Positions 21,453-31,385 of a stretch of 64,000 nt of DNA are shown here, one piece after another. The notes under the pieces were generated by a model. The model saw only the letters and a list, made by a program, of their open reading frames with translations. It had not been told where the DNA came from and made no database searches. This stretch comes from Adiantum capillus-veneris. Taxonomy: Eukaryota > Streptophyta > Polypodiopsida > Polypodiales > Pteridaceae. The first letter of the stretch is position 1, and each line of letters opens with the position of its first letter. The translations under genes and the position numbers were made by a program. The stretch spans positions 66,125,190-66,189,189 of the forward strand of contig CM043965.1 in NCBI GenBank assembly GCA_014529385.2, given 5' to 3'.

Positions 21453-22763
21453 TTACATTGATTCATTTTTAGAGACATTTGATACATAAATCATGTAAAG
21501 TCCTCCACACTTTACTCCATGTGCTACTGTCATAGAACCCTTGGATATCTTCCACATGTTCTGTCCAAAAGTGGTGACGTAGCCAGTATCATCAAGCAAA
21601 CCTGTGCTAATCAAGCTCTTTGTAATTGCGGGAACATGTCTCACATTCTTCAGCGTGAAAGAAGAGCCATTCTGAAACTTCAATTGAACATCTCCAACAC
21701 CTAAGATCTCACATGTCTGCCCATTGCCTAGCCGAACATGATCTTTAGTGGTCACATAAGAGGTAAACCACTCCTTGTTTGGAGACACATGAAGTGATGC
21801 CCCTGAGTCTATAATCCAGTCACTCAGTGCATTTCCATCAGATGCTGTAAGAAGAGCTGAGTCCATTGTATTCTTCAAGAAGTAGATGTCTCCTGACACT
21901 AGACTGTCATCCTCTGCAACAGTGTTTGTCACATTTATTTCTTGAATCTTCACTGAGGACTTGTTCTTCTCACCATGGTCTTCAGCTTTCTCTTTGCCTT
22001 TTTCTACTTTCCATTCTCTGCAATCTCTTTTCATGTGACCCTTCTTGCCACAATGGTAGCATTCTATGTCACTCTTGCCTTTAGCACTGCGGGACTTGCT
22101 ACGAGACTGGTTCCTCTTTCCACCTTTGTACTTTTCTTTGGTCCTTCCCCTGACAACTAAGGATGCTCCTTTGCCTTTGTCCATTGTCTTTCTATTAGTT
22201 TCTTCAGTAAGCAGACTGCCTTCTACACCTGCTATGGTCAAACCATCTGGAGGTGCAGAATTACTCAAAGCTGTGCGAAAAGTGTCCCAACTTTCCGGCA
22301 ATGTGATCAACAGGAACATAGCTCTAACAGGTTCATCAAACTTGACACCTTGAGCTGACAACTGACTATAGATGGTGTTGAATTCATTCAGATGATTGGA
22401 CATAGGTGTCCCTTCTTTCATCTTCAAGTCAACAAGCTTCTTAAGCTAGTATACGTGTGAAGCTGCACTCTGCTTCTCATAAAGATCACTCAGCTTTGTC
22501 CATGCTTCATAAGCCGACATCTCGTCTGCTACATTGAAGTAAACGCTTTCTGCCAAACTCAGCATAATGGTAGAAATTGCCAATTCATCCATTTCACTCC
22601 ATTCATCTTCGTCCATATCTTCTGGTTTTATCCCCTTGAGCTTTATAGGTTTTATCTGGTTCTTTTGTACCAACACGTGCCAAATCTGCTTCTTCCACGA
22701 TGGGAAATTGGTTCCATCCAGCTTCTTGATATTGTAAAGAGCAATGTCCTATGATCCAGCCAT
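21453..22763 (-). pseudogene. Cop-D gag and protease
   Basis: The start is at 22763 (MAGS, then TAG, then DIALYNIKKLDGTNFPSWK), a typical copia gag N-terminus. A second TAG lies at 22448-22446. The 324-codon open stretch 22427-21453 carries the zinc knuckle CYHCGKKGHMKRDC (CX2CX4HX4C, intact), the protease DWIIDSGASLHVS with intact DSG, and GAG-pre-integrase. A frameshift near 21455 separates it from integrase. Confidence 0.88.
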
Positions 22764-23847
22764 AGCTATGCTTCACGGTAGTTTACTTTCCTAGGAAAAA
22801 TTCGACAGAGTTTCCCTATAAACTGACCTCTAAACCAATATCAACCTGTCAAATGAACCAAGAAAGCTTCAGATTCTGCAGAAATTTCGACAGAGTCTCC
22901 TTTGTAAAATGGCTCTGGTGTACTAAAAAAACAGACCAAAAAACAGCTCAAAAAACCACTGTCTCTCTAACACTGTAAGCTGTGGGTAAAACTGTCCTGC
23001 ACCTGTACTGTCTCTCACTATCCTGTCATTGTCCTGTAAGTATAGACTGTGACAATGCATCAATGGCAGTAAAGCAAAGATGCAATCCCAACTGTTTAAC
23101 TCACAGTCAATACATCCTAGCTGCCTATCTAAGGGTGCTCGAGGGATCGCTCCAAGACCTGTATCACCGAAAGGATCTCAACATTCGAGAATCCCCCAGC
23201 TCAATAAAACCTCACTCGACCCTCAACAAAGGCTGCAGTAAATCTGACAATACATAGACTTCCCACAAAGTCATGCATCCACAAATTTCCCGCTGTATGA
23301 TGTAACCGTTGCGGCGGTTGTTTGCTGTGTGACTCACAGCCAGCAAACCCTCAACAGACATACATCATCTCTGACAATACATCCCATGTGGAAGTATCTG
23401 CAATGTCAGGATGAAATCTGGAATATCAAGCAGCAAACACAAGCTACCTGATGAACTAGTGGATATCGCCTACAGTCTGTGTGTAGATGCAGCCGTGTCG
23501 TATGTGATATGCCTCCAAGAACTGTGAGCCGTCCTTCGATGTGTAGACAGCCACAAATTAGCACTCTGGGAGTGCCGATATCCTCAGCACCTGCAGTCGT
23601 AGGCCGAAACCCCAAATTTGCACAGTCGGATCCGCACCAGCCTAGACCACGTAGTCGAAAATGGCCTGCACAAAACTTTGTCGAAGCCGAACGGTGGCCG
23701 AGATGACCTCAGAATGAAATTCTGAGAACACCAAGCCCTTCACGTTCTCCCACAGGATTTGGGGCCATGTCTTCACCTGTCGAATCTCACTCCAATCTGA
23801 GTAGGTGACTCTAGCTTCCTGCAATGCTTCCCCGAGCCTCGATCTGA
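22764..23847 (-). other. Cop-D leader
   Basis: About 1.1 kb of non-coding sequence between the primer site and gag. I see no conserved frame or repeat in it. Confidence 0.6.
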
Positions 23848-23859
23848 GCTCTAATACCA
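23848..23859 (-). other. Cop-D primer-binding site
   Basis: On the minus strand TGGTATTAGAGC, identical to the core of the Cop-C primer site, two bases inside the 5' LTR boundary. Confidence 0.85.
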
Positions 23860-23861
23860 GT

Positions 23862-24053
23862 TGAAGGATTACGAGCGGAAGTGCGACGTAAGAGAGTGCG
23901 CGAGAAGAAGAGCACGACGATATGGTGAACTCGCTCTGTTGTAATGTGTAGAGCATAGTGAGTTCTTATTAGGTTTTTACAAAAGAGTATGTGTACATAC
24001 TTGGCGGCCCGCCCACTTACCTGGGCGACCACATTGGGCTTTATACGCCAACA
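23862..24053 (-). repeat. Cop-D 5' LTR
   Basis: 192 bp, TGAAGGATTACG to CGCCAACA on the plus strand, matching 18508-18701 with about a dozen differences and followed by the GCCAT duplication. Confidence 0.92.
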
Positions 24054-24058
24054 GCCAT

Positions 24059-25578
24059 GAATGGGGATCTCTGTCAACCTAATCCACCTCACATTGGGTA
24101 ACCTAGCCCCCAATGCTCGGCTTTAAAAAAATTTACACAATTACCCTCACAAAAAGCTATGCAGACATGACTAGCCAAAGTCTCAAAAACGGCTCTTCTA
24201 GATCGGGTCTCAAAAATGGTTGGGATTTCTAAAACAAGCCAAAATTGGCTCCACAACAATGTACAATGGCAATCTCCACAACATAGCGTACATCCAAAGT
24301 ATAAAATTGTCACTTAAAGACTGCAAGACGCACACTCAAATAGGCGCCACTGAGATGCAAGCAAAATCTGGACTGAAGTGAGCTCCTTGCGGGGAGTAAA
24401 AATCGCTCTCAACCAAAGCACAAGCACACACATGCTGCTAATCATGCATATCCATACACAAAAAGCCCAAAGAGAAGTAGTCCTTGTTTAGGAAACTCCA
24501 ATTGAACCGGGAATTTGTCACTAACAAAACGTGTCAACTATAGCCAACTAGGCTAGGCAAAATCAAACCACATATTCCATACATGTAGTAATCTAGCACC
24601 TGTCACGTGTAGGAACATCAGATCTGCAATAGGAATGCTTGTCAAGAAAAATTGTGAGTCCGGCAAATTGATAAAACTAGTAACCTATGAGTTGTCAATG
24701 GTTGAGCATCACAAAACTAGACCACAGTAGGCCTATATCAAAATCTATACAAAACAGAGCACTAAGAAGCCAAGCAATTAATGTCAAGACTACTCTCTCT
24801 AACGATTCCATGAAAAACATTGTGTCAAGGTTCGTGTCGATGTTGAGAAGGTGTTGATGCTGAGAAGAGGATGTAGGGATCCACCATTAATGTTGATTTT
24901 TGATGCCTGATATAAATACCTTGTCGATGCGGAACAGCGAGAAAATTGATGCCATTGAATTTGATGCCAAAAATGCTTGAGGAATAGCTTATGTGCTCTC
25001 TCTCTCTCTCTCTCTGATAGTTGTTGAAGCCGTAAAGATGAGGGAAAATAGCGAGGAATCCAAATGCAAAAGAAGGTCCATTGACAGCTAGAAATCAAGG
25101 TGTAAGATATCAAAATCAAAGTTCCATCAAGAATCGCTTCTGTATGCCATGAGAGAAGTAAGAAATCTCTCTCTCTATCCCTTGCTATGTTTCAAAAATC
25201 GCATGTGTGTATGCACGCACACACACTCTTGCCTTTTGCACACACCCAAGAACTAACTTGTTCTTTCTCTATCTCCTTGCTCTGTTGTGTTCCAATGCCA
25301 ATGCTTCTTTTCAAAGAACAGTAGCGTTAATAAATTTTTGCCACCATTTCTATGCTACTACAAAATCTTCCCTTAGCACTACTGAGAGCTCCCGCTCCCT
25401 TCACTTCATAGCGTTAAATAAATAAAGATCAACGTTGTCTATTTTCTCTGCACTATGGTTATTTGCTGCTCAAATCTCTATAGCATTGTAATATTGAAAA
25501 ATTGCGTTATTGAGGACCTTCAATGTTAAGCTCACCATGTAGCTTGCATGCACGCTGAGACGAGAGAGAACCACCATG
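24059..25578 (-). other. Cop-A leader, part 2
   Basis: This continues the Cop-A leader beyond Cop-D and is non-coding. The segment near 24170-24230 matches the Cop-C leader around 10270-10330 inverted (CTAGAAGAGCC versus GGAAGAGCCC and neighbouring bases). A short (TC)n run lies at 25000-25016. Confidence 0.6.
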
Positions 25579-25591
25579 GCTCTGATACTAC
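25579..25591 (-). other. Cop-A primer-binding site
   Basis: On the minus strand GTAGTATCAGAGC, one mismatch from the initiator-Met primer site core, just inside the 5' LTR. Confidence 0.75.
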
Positions 25592-25592
25592 T

Positions 25593-25775
25593 TGTGAGTG
25601 CGCATGCAGATCCTGCAAAGGGCAAGGGAGAAGAAGAGCAGACATAGGGTGTTGGTGGAGCTCCATGTGAGAATTGACCCCTCACCTCTCCTTATTGATC
25701 TATATCAGCAAATAATGGATAATATTAGTACGATCAGTGTTATAGGTGTCTAGCAAGTTGGCCTGAATTCTAACA
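25593..25775 (-). repeat. Cop-A 5' LTR
   Basis: 183 bp from TGTGAGTGCGC to TTCTAACA on the plus strand, followed by the right CTCAT duplication (25776-25780). Confidence 0.85.
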
Positions 25776-25780
25776 CTCAT

Positions 25781-28140
25781 GTAGTGAGAATAGGGGAAGA
25801 AAGCCATTCTCTACCTCCACTATTGGTGGTAGTGGAAGATAAAGGTGACCATTTAATCAAGCATGGAGAGGAACCATCTTTTTTTCAAGAGGATTTTTCG
25901 AAGCCATGGGCCCACGGAGAAAACACTTCTATCAAGATGCTCCTACTAAAAGTGAACCTCCACCAAGGGCCACCAATCCCTTCGCCAACCCACATGAGAT
26001 CTATGCATCAAGCTCTACACCATTAGCTCCTACGTGGGACCCAAGAGGTTTAGTTTTCCCACTAATAGGGTGCTCATCCATAAAGAACCAAAGCTAGGGC
26101 CTAAAGTCACCCCTAAATCACCTCTCCACCTACACCATTTTAATCAACCTTGATTGGGGAGATGCTTGGAAGAAGCATATACATTGACTACCCCTATTCC
26201 ATCTTGAACAAAAACAAGCTAAGTTGGGCTAACCACAAACATGATTACACACCTGAATGTAGGTTCTTTGTTCATTCCACAAGGCCTTTTGCACCACAAT
26301 TTTATGAAAAATGGGGAGTTGAGTATTTTAAATTTGACCCCCACATTTCAAGGACTATACTAGGGCTAGAGTTTGAATTTTCCCAAGGGAAACAATGGGA
26401 AAAAGGGCAAATATTTTCACGTTTGAGGAACCAACCCCCATGGCTAGACCACATCAACCTCAATATAAGCCTCAAACACCACAATATCCATCAAGACCTT
26501 GGAATTTTTGAGGAGGTGTGACTAGGGACCTGAAGGGCAAAAGAGGAACCCAACCCATGTCTCTTTTGCTCCTTTCCCTTCTACTCCTTCTCATGGCCCA
26601 AAGGACTATTCACCTACAGTGAGAAAAACTGGGGAAACAAGCCATAAAAGTGACACCTAAGTAGTCTCTAGATGTAGCTTTTGGCAAGGTACGGATGAGG
26701 AAAAGCAACTCAAAGGGGTCAAAACCTCTCACCTCTAAAATCTTTGCAAGCGTTACAAAATAGAACCACCAATCCACACAATCATGTGGCTCAATTGTTT
26801 CCATGTAATCTATGCCCAAAAATTCATCAATATACATACAAGGTTCAAGGATTTGGCCTCACTCTAGAAGGCAAATCCCTTGCTTGGTGTCAAACTCTAC
26901 AAGTGCTAGTTTTGTATGATTTACGGTTAAGGTATTTATAGAAGAAAACACCAAGACCAACATCAAGCACAACACACTAACTCAAAGTTTTTTATCTTTA
27001 AGTAATAATTGAAGGAAATTTTGCAAAATAAGATCGATAGGCTGAAGCAATATATTTTGAGGTGTTCTACTTCAAAGAAGTCATTAGAAGAAAGATTAAT
27101 CTCTTGCTTCCTAGAACGGTTGAAGGAAAATACCTTATATATACACCTATTTAGTAAGCATCACCCTACTCTGAATGAATGCTACAAAACTTTTATACTT
27201 TCTGTAAATTATTACAACATGGAGGGAGCAGAAGAAGGGGTAGACAACACCTTTGAATCTTTATGTGCCATTGTGGACCAAGTCCTGTGGAGAGTACAGC
27301 AAGAAGCCAACGTATCAAGTTACTACATGCAAAATCATACCTCCTACCCAAGAGCATATGTCTATGGAATAACCACCCTACTAAAGTTTCCAAACAATTA
27401 CAAATGTTGCTCAAAGTGCTCGTAGAATGTGGTGATATAAAGTATGTAGGAAAATGAACAACCATGATACACAAAATTGTTTCTTTAGGGCTAGCGAACT
27501 CAATGACCTTATAAGGAGAATTGACCAACGGCCGACCCAAGGGCAGGGCAGAATGACCAAGAAGGTATGTAGATGTGGTGCCTAAGGATAAGGGCAATGA
27601 GACCAGAGATCTAACACCCATGGCTACCTACTACGAAGGAGATTATGATCCCTCATATTCACCTAGAGACCTTAGGGAGATGAGCAGCTACTATAAGTCT
27701 GCTAGTCATAACCCTTTACCTAATGAGAGTCAATGTAAACATTCATATGATCAAAGTTTGAATCAAAGTTATAAAAATGTGTTAAAGAAGATGTTGAGGT
27801 GGGATATCACTTGTGGGATCCTTCTTCTCTTAAGATTCTATAGCAGTGATGTCATATTCAATAAGAAGAAAATGCACAAGATCTTCCCAACAAGGTTGAG
27901 ATGAGGAAAGTTAGTTTTGACGATGATATACGACTTGTTTATTAGCAAATAGAACAAGCTATCCATGCACCATAGGATGAAGAAAGTGCACAATATTATG
28001 CTCCTATTAGCTTTGACCATGCACAAATTAGTTGTTGTTTGTCAAGGAATACCAAAATGCCAATGAGATAGGCCAATTCCTAATGGAAAAACTACTGCAT
28101 TGAGAAGGTCAAATCAAGTTTCTAGCCACCTAAATGATTT
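25781..28140 (+). pseudogene. Retrotransposon gag relic, probably gypsy-type
   Basis: Several plus-strand frames are open in succession. The clearest (27009-27425) reads KIDRLKQYILRCSTSKKSLEERLISCFLERLKENTLYIHLF, which fits the retrotransposon gag domain (RLKQYLLRCP, then a RLISYFLEGL-type block). Upstream, 26820-26960 carries a LEGKSLAWCQTL-like stretch typical of the same domain (GxAxxWYxxL). A proline-rich N-terminal region (25906-26520) precedes it. No zinc knuckle, protease or polymerase is recognisable after it, and no LTRs were found. It is either a truncated element or a strongly decayed one. Confidence 0.5.
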
Positions 28141-28251
28141 GTATGACCTTAGATTACATTAGGCTGACAGATTACATTAGTTTTACATTGTTTTAATCAA
28201 AGTGCTAGTTGGCTAGCACAAAATCTAGTGTTTCATGCAAAGATAAGCACA

Positions 28252-28325
28252 ACGATGTGTGAAGGCACTTCACACATCGTAAATGAAGGCACCTCATAAA
28301 TGAAGGCACTTCATTTATGAGGTGC
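28252..28325. repeat. Two adjacent perfect hairpins with GCA loops
   Basis: Hairpin 1 (28252-28280) has a 13-bp perfect stem (ACGATGTGTGAAG and its complement). Hairpin 2 (28289-28325) has a 17-bp perfect stem (GCACCTCATAAATGAAG and its complement). Both have the three-base loop GCA, and both centres read GAAGGCACTTC. The rest of 28140-28620 shows no gene. Confidence 0.9.
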
Positions 28326-28626
28326 TTGAGGACAAGCATATCAAGCTTGACAAGATATACACATTTTTCATAAAAGGTCTACCCTCCACGAGGTTTTCAT
28401 AGTGTTGAGTTTTTATGCACATTGGATAGAGATCTACATTCTACATGCCATGTATATACATCCATAGCTTGCTTAAAGGCACATTGGCCTTTACGACAAT
28501 TGCTGGGGAGCAGTTGCACATTTCTATGAAGCTTCAAATGAGGGAATGGCTACACATTGTTTTTAAGCTCCACCTAGGAAATTCCTAACTACTTTCTCTC
28601 TCTTTTGGATTCCCTTCACTTACAAC

Positions 28627-28925
28627 ACTAGCAGCTAGCCTCGTTGACACATGACAATAGAGATGGGGAAGTTTCACAAGCTCTATCCACCCAGTGCTAC
28701 CATCAGCAACAACAAGGATTGAACTCATACTTCAATCTAAAAATGGAGATAGAATTGGATGCATTAGCATTGCTTGATAGAAAATCAAAGTGAAATAAGG
28801 TCTCCCAACACATGCGGAGAATACTTGGAAAGTCCTCATTTTTTCAAAAAGGGACCAACCCATTGGTTATTGATGCTACTAATGGTGGTCTTAGTATGGA
28901 ATTCTTGGCAACTACACTGTCTAAA
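28627..28925 (+). repeat. Dispersed repeat block A, copy 1
   Basis: From TAGCCTCGTTGACACATGAC to the ACTAATGGTGGTCTTAG stretch this matches 29812-30065, with small indels. No coding content recognised. Confidence 0.75.
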
Positions 28926-29110
28926 AGCATTGTGAGAAGGTCGAACTCCAATTGACAACTCCAAAAGTGATGATATAAGAAGCTCCTGGCAGATAATTGA
29001 TGGCACAACTCCAATGCTAAAGAGGAGCTACTCATCTTTTTTATTGTCTCCTCTAGGAAAAACAAAGTTGCAAACATAAGTATTTATTGGTGGGAAATGT
29101 AAATTCAAAC

Positions 29111-29413
29111 ACAACCTCAATATTGTCAAAGCTCATGACTCTAATGGTGCCCATCATGAATGTCACTATAACGAGGAAAGGCTAAAGAGGAATTAAAATG
29201 GCCTTCCTTTCATTACTTGTAGAAAATATATTTGTAAAGAGACAAAGAAAATCAAATATATACAACCTCAATCTTGTCAAAGCTCATGACTCTAATGGTG
29301 CCCCTCATGAATGTCACTATAACGAGGAAAGGCTAAAGAGGAATTAAAATGGCCTTCCTTTCATTACTTGTAGAAAATATATTTGTAAAGAGACAATGAA
29401 AGTCAAATATATA
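29111..29413 (+). repeat. 151-bp tandem duplication (block B), two copies
   Basis: The unit beginning ACAACCTCAAT at 29111 is repeated from 29262 with only a few substitutions. A third, more diverged copy lies at 30163-30330. The units look recently duplicated. Confidence 0.9.
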
Positions 29414-29468
29414 ATGTAACAAGTCAACTAAAATTTAAAATTATCTACTTAAATTTTAGATAAAAATT

Positions 29469-29471
<3 letters not shown>

Positions 29472-29513
<42 letters not shown>

Positions 29514-29665
29514 ATTAGAGAGGTCTCATGCGACATGAGAGAGCATTAAATATCATGAAAACTTTAAAAATTTCCCTCGACACCTTAGGTACGCCCATAT
29601 AAGAGTTGGGTAATTGTAACAGAGAGATGGTGTGATTACTGAGTTGACTACTCTCCCAAGAAGGA
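29472..29665 (+). repeat. (CT)n plus block C, copy 1
   Basis: A (CT)n run (29472-29511) followed by sequence including TTAGAGAGG, CGACACCTTAGGTA and GTAACAGAGAGATGGTGT. The same order, including a longer (TC)n run, recurs at 31155-31385. Confidence 0.75.
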
Positions 29666-29744
29666 AAATACATATGCACCCGTTGAGGGTGCAGTTATTC
29701 AAAGGAGAGGGAAATGATTGGATTGGTGTTAACAACCACCACAA

Positions 29745-29763
29745 CCCCCCCCCCCCCCACCCC

Positions 29764-29795
<32 letters not shown>
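29745..29795. repeat. Poly-C run and (AC)n microsatellite
   Basis: C14 (29745-29758) followed closely by an (AC)n run at 29766-29795. Confidence 0.95.
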
Positions 29796-29797
<2 letters not shown>

Positions 29798-29811
29798 GAC
29801 AACTAGCCTCT

Positions 29812-30330
29812 ATGGCTAGCCTTGTTGACAAATGACAATAGTGATGGGGAAGTTTCACAAGGCCTATCCACCCAAGCGAGGATTGAAATCATCCTCGAGT
29901 GTGCAAATGGAACTAGGATTGGATGCATAGCATTGCTTGATGGAAAATCAAAGTGAAATAAGGTTTCCCATCACATTCAAGCAATGCTTGGAAAGTCCTC
30001 AATTTTTCAAAAAGAGACCAACCCATTGGTTGGTGAGGCTACTAATGGTGGTCTTGTCTACACTAAATATCTAAATGCACTGTGAGGAAATCGAAATACA
30101 AGCACTAAGCTTTTATTGTTTGGTCTAAGAAAAGAAATATCAGTAGTGGCCAATCTAAATTCAAAGACAACCTCAATCTTATCAAAGCTCATGACTCTAA
30201 TGGTGCCCTTAATTAATGTCACTAGGCTATAATAGGGAAAAGCTAAAGTGGGGCTTATCAGTGCCTTTCAATCAATATGGTCTTCTAACTTCTTGAAAAT
30301 GCATTTGTAAAGAGACAAAAGAAAATAAAG
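29812..30330 (+). repeat. Dispersed blocks A and B, second copies
   Basis: Block A copy 2 (29812-30065) is followed by a diverged block B (30163-30330), the same order as at 28627-29413, so a larger unit of at least 700 bp was duplicated. The sequence to 30500 has AT-rich internal repeats around TAACAAGTCAA and GATCTACTTA. Confidence 0.7.
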
Positions 30331-30913
30331 AAATCTAACAAGTCAACTACATATTAAAATGATCTACTTAAATTTTGATAAAAAGCTCAAGATTCTAATA
30401 CATGAAAAGAATATTATCATATAAAATATTAACAAGTCAATTATATATTTAAATGATCTACTTACATTTTTATAAACGGTTCAAAATTCTAACACAACGA
30501 ATATTAGCACCCACTTGCCCTCTTGGGAGTGGTGCTCGTCCTCTCGCACAGGGATAAGGCCCACCTTCCCTTGTCTCCTTGGAACTCCTCTTGCGGCCTT
30601 GGATGTCTTTCTTGACAAGGTTTGGCTCCCCTAAATAGGGTGCAATTCCCCATTAGTTATGATCTTACTTTTGGTGTTGTGGTGGTCAGTGATTTGTTTT
30701 CGTTTTGCTTGTGGGGTTCTCCTTAGAGGTGATGGGGGGCATGGGTCTGCTTGGTGGCAGCAAGTGGGAAAATGGTGGCACCCTTCGCCTCTTTGGTTAC
30801 CCTTCCTCATCTTGCGGCGGTATGATCTCTTGTGTCCCTTCTGAATCTCCCAATCAATACTAGTTGTATTGCCCTTGGTGGCTTCCCTTGGAATTGTAGT
30901 AATTCTTTTTTGT

Positions 30914-31098
30914 GGATGATCTGATGCTCTTGCACTATGATTGTAAGAGGCTTGTATGATAGATAATATATGTTTCACTAATTTAATCTATCTACTCACA
31001 TTAGTGGGATGATCTGATGCTCTTGCACTATGATTGTAAGAGGCTTGTATGATAATATATGTTTCACTAATTTAATCTATCTACTCACATTAGTGGGT
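30914..31098 (+). repeat. 93-bp tandem duplication
   Basis: The unit starting GGATGATCTGATGC at 30914 is repeated at 31007. The second copy is nearly identical apart from a four-base deletion. Confidence 0.9.
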
Positions 31099-31151
31099 AT
31101 GGCAAACAAAAAAAGAATATTAGCATATGGAATGTACAAAGAATGTAATCC

Positions 31152-31154
<3 letters not shown>

Positions 31155-31224
<70 letters not shown>

Positions 31225-31385
31225 CCCAACACACATACACAAAAATTAGAGAGGCTGCATGAGATATGAAAGAGCAATAAATATCAATGAAGCTTTAGGA
31301 ATTTCCCTTGACACCTAAGGTAACCCCCGTATGAGAGGGGATAATTGTAACAGAGAGATGGTGTACTATTGTTTCGACTACTTTC
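31155..31385 (+). repeat. (TC)n run plus block C, copy 2
   Basis: A 68-bp (TC)n run (31155-31222), then sequence matching 29512-29665 (TTAGAGAGG, GACACCTAAGGTA, GTAACAGAGAGATGGTGT). Confidence 0.75.

Larger units (their letters stand above)
18508..24053 (-). mobile_element. Cop-D: nearly complete Ty1/copia element
   Basis: LTRs 18508-18701 and 23862-24053 are flanked by a perfect GCCAT duplication (18503-18507 and 24054-24058). On the minus strand a primer site (TGGTATTAGAGC, 23859-23848) follows the 5' LTR and a polypurine tract (TAAGTGGGAGG, about 18712-18702) precedes the 3' LTR. Gag, protease, integrase, reverse transcriptase and RNase H are all present in the copia order, with five in-frame TAG codons and two frameshifts. 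LTRs differ at roughly a dozen places by eye, so this is one of the youngest copies here. Confidence 0.93.
6331..25775 (-). mobile_element. Cop-A: Ty1/copia element, host of three nested insertions
   Basis: The minus-strand element runs from its 3' LTR (6331-8214) to its 5' LTR (25593-25775), flanked by perfect five-base target duplications CTCAT (6326-6330 and 25776-25780). Three later elements lie inside: LTR-B in the 3' LTR, Cop-C in the RNase H region and Cop-D in the leader. Subtracting them and their target duplications leaves about 6,474 bp, a normal copia length. Order on the minus strand: 5' LTR, primer site, about 1.9 kb leader, gag (from 18130), protease, integrase, reverse transcriptase, RNase H, polypurine tract, 3' LTR. 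All coding parts are broken. It is the oldest member of the nest. Confidence 0.9.

Noticed and set aside
22066-22353. Plus-strand open frames over Cop-D gag
   Set aside because: They are shadows of the minus-strand gag, whose zinc knuckle and protease motifs are clear.
28252-28325. Intrinsic transcription terminators or CRISPR-like repeats
   Set aside because: The hairpins have no T-run context and no spacer-repeat pattern, and the genome is a plant nuclear genome.
31077-31277. Arg-Glu repeat protein frame (ERERER)
   Set aside because: Translation of the (TC)n microsatellite, not a gene. The same holds for frames over the other GA/TC runs.
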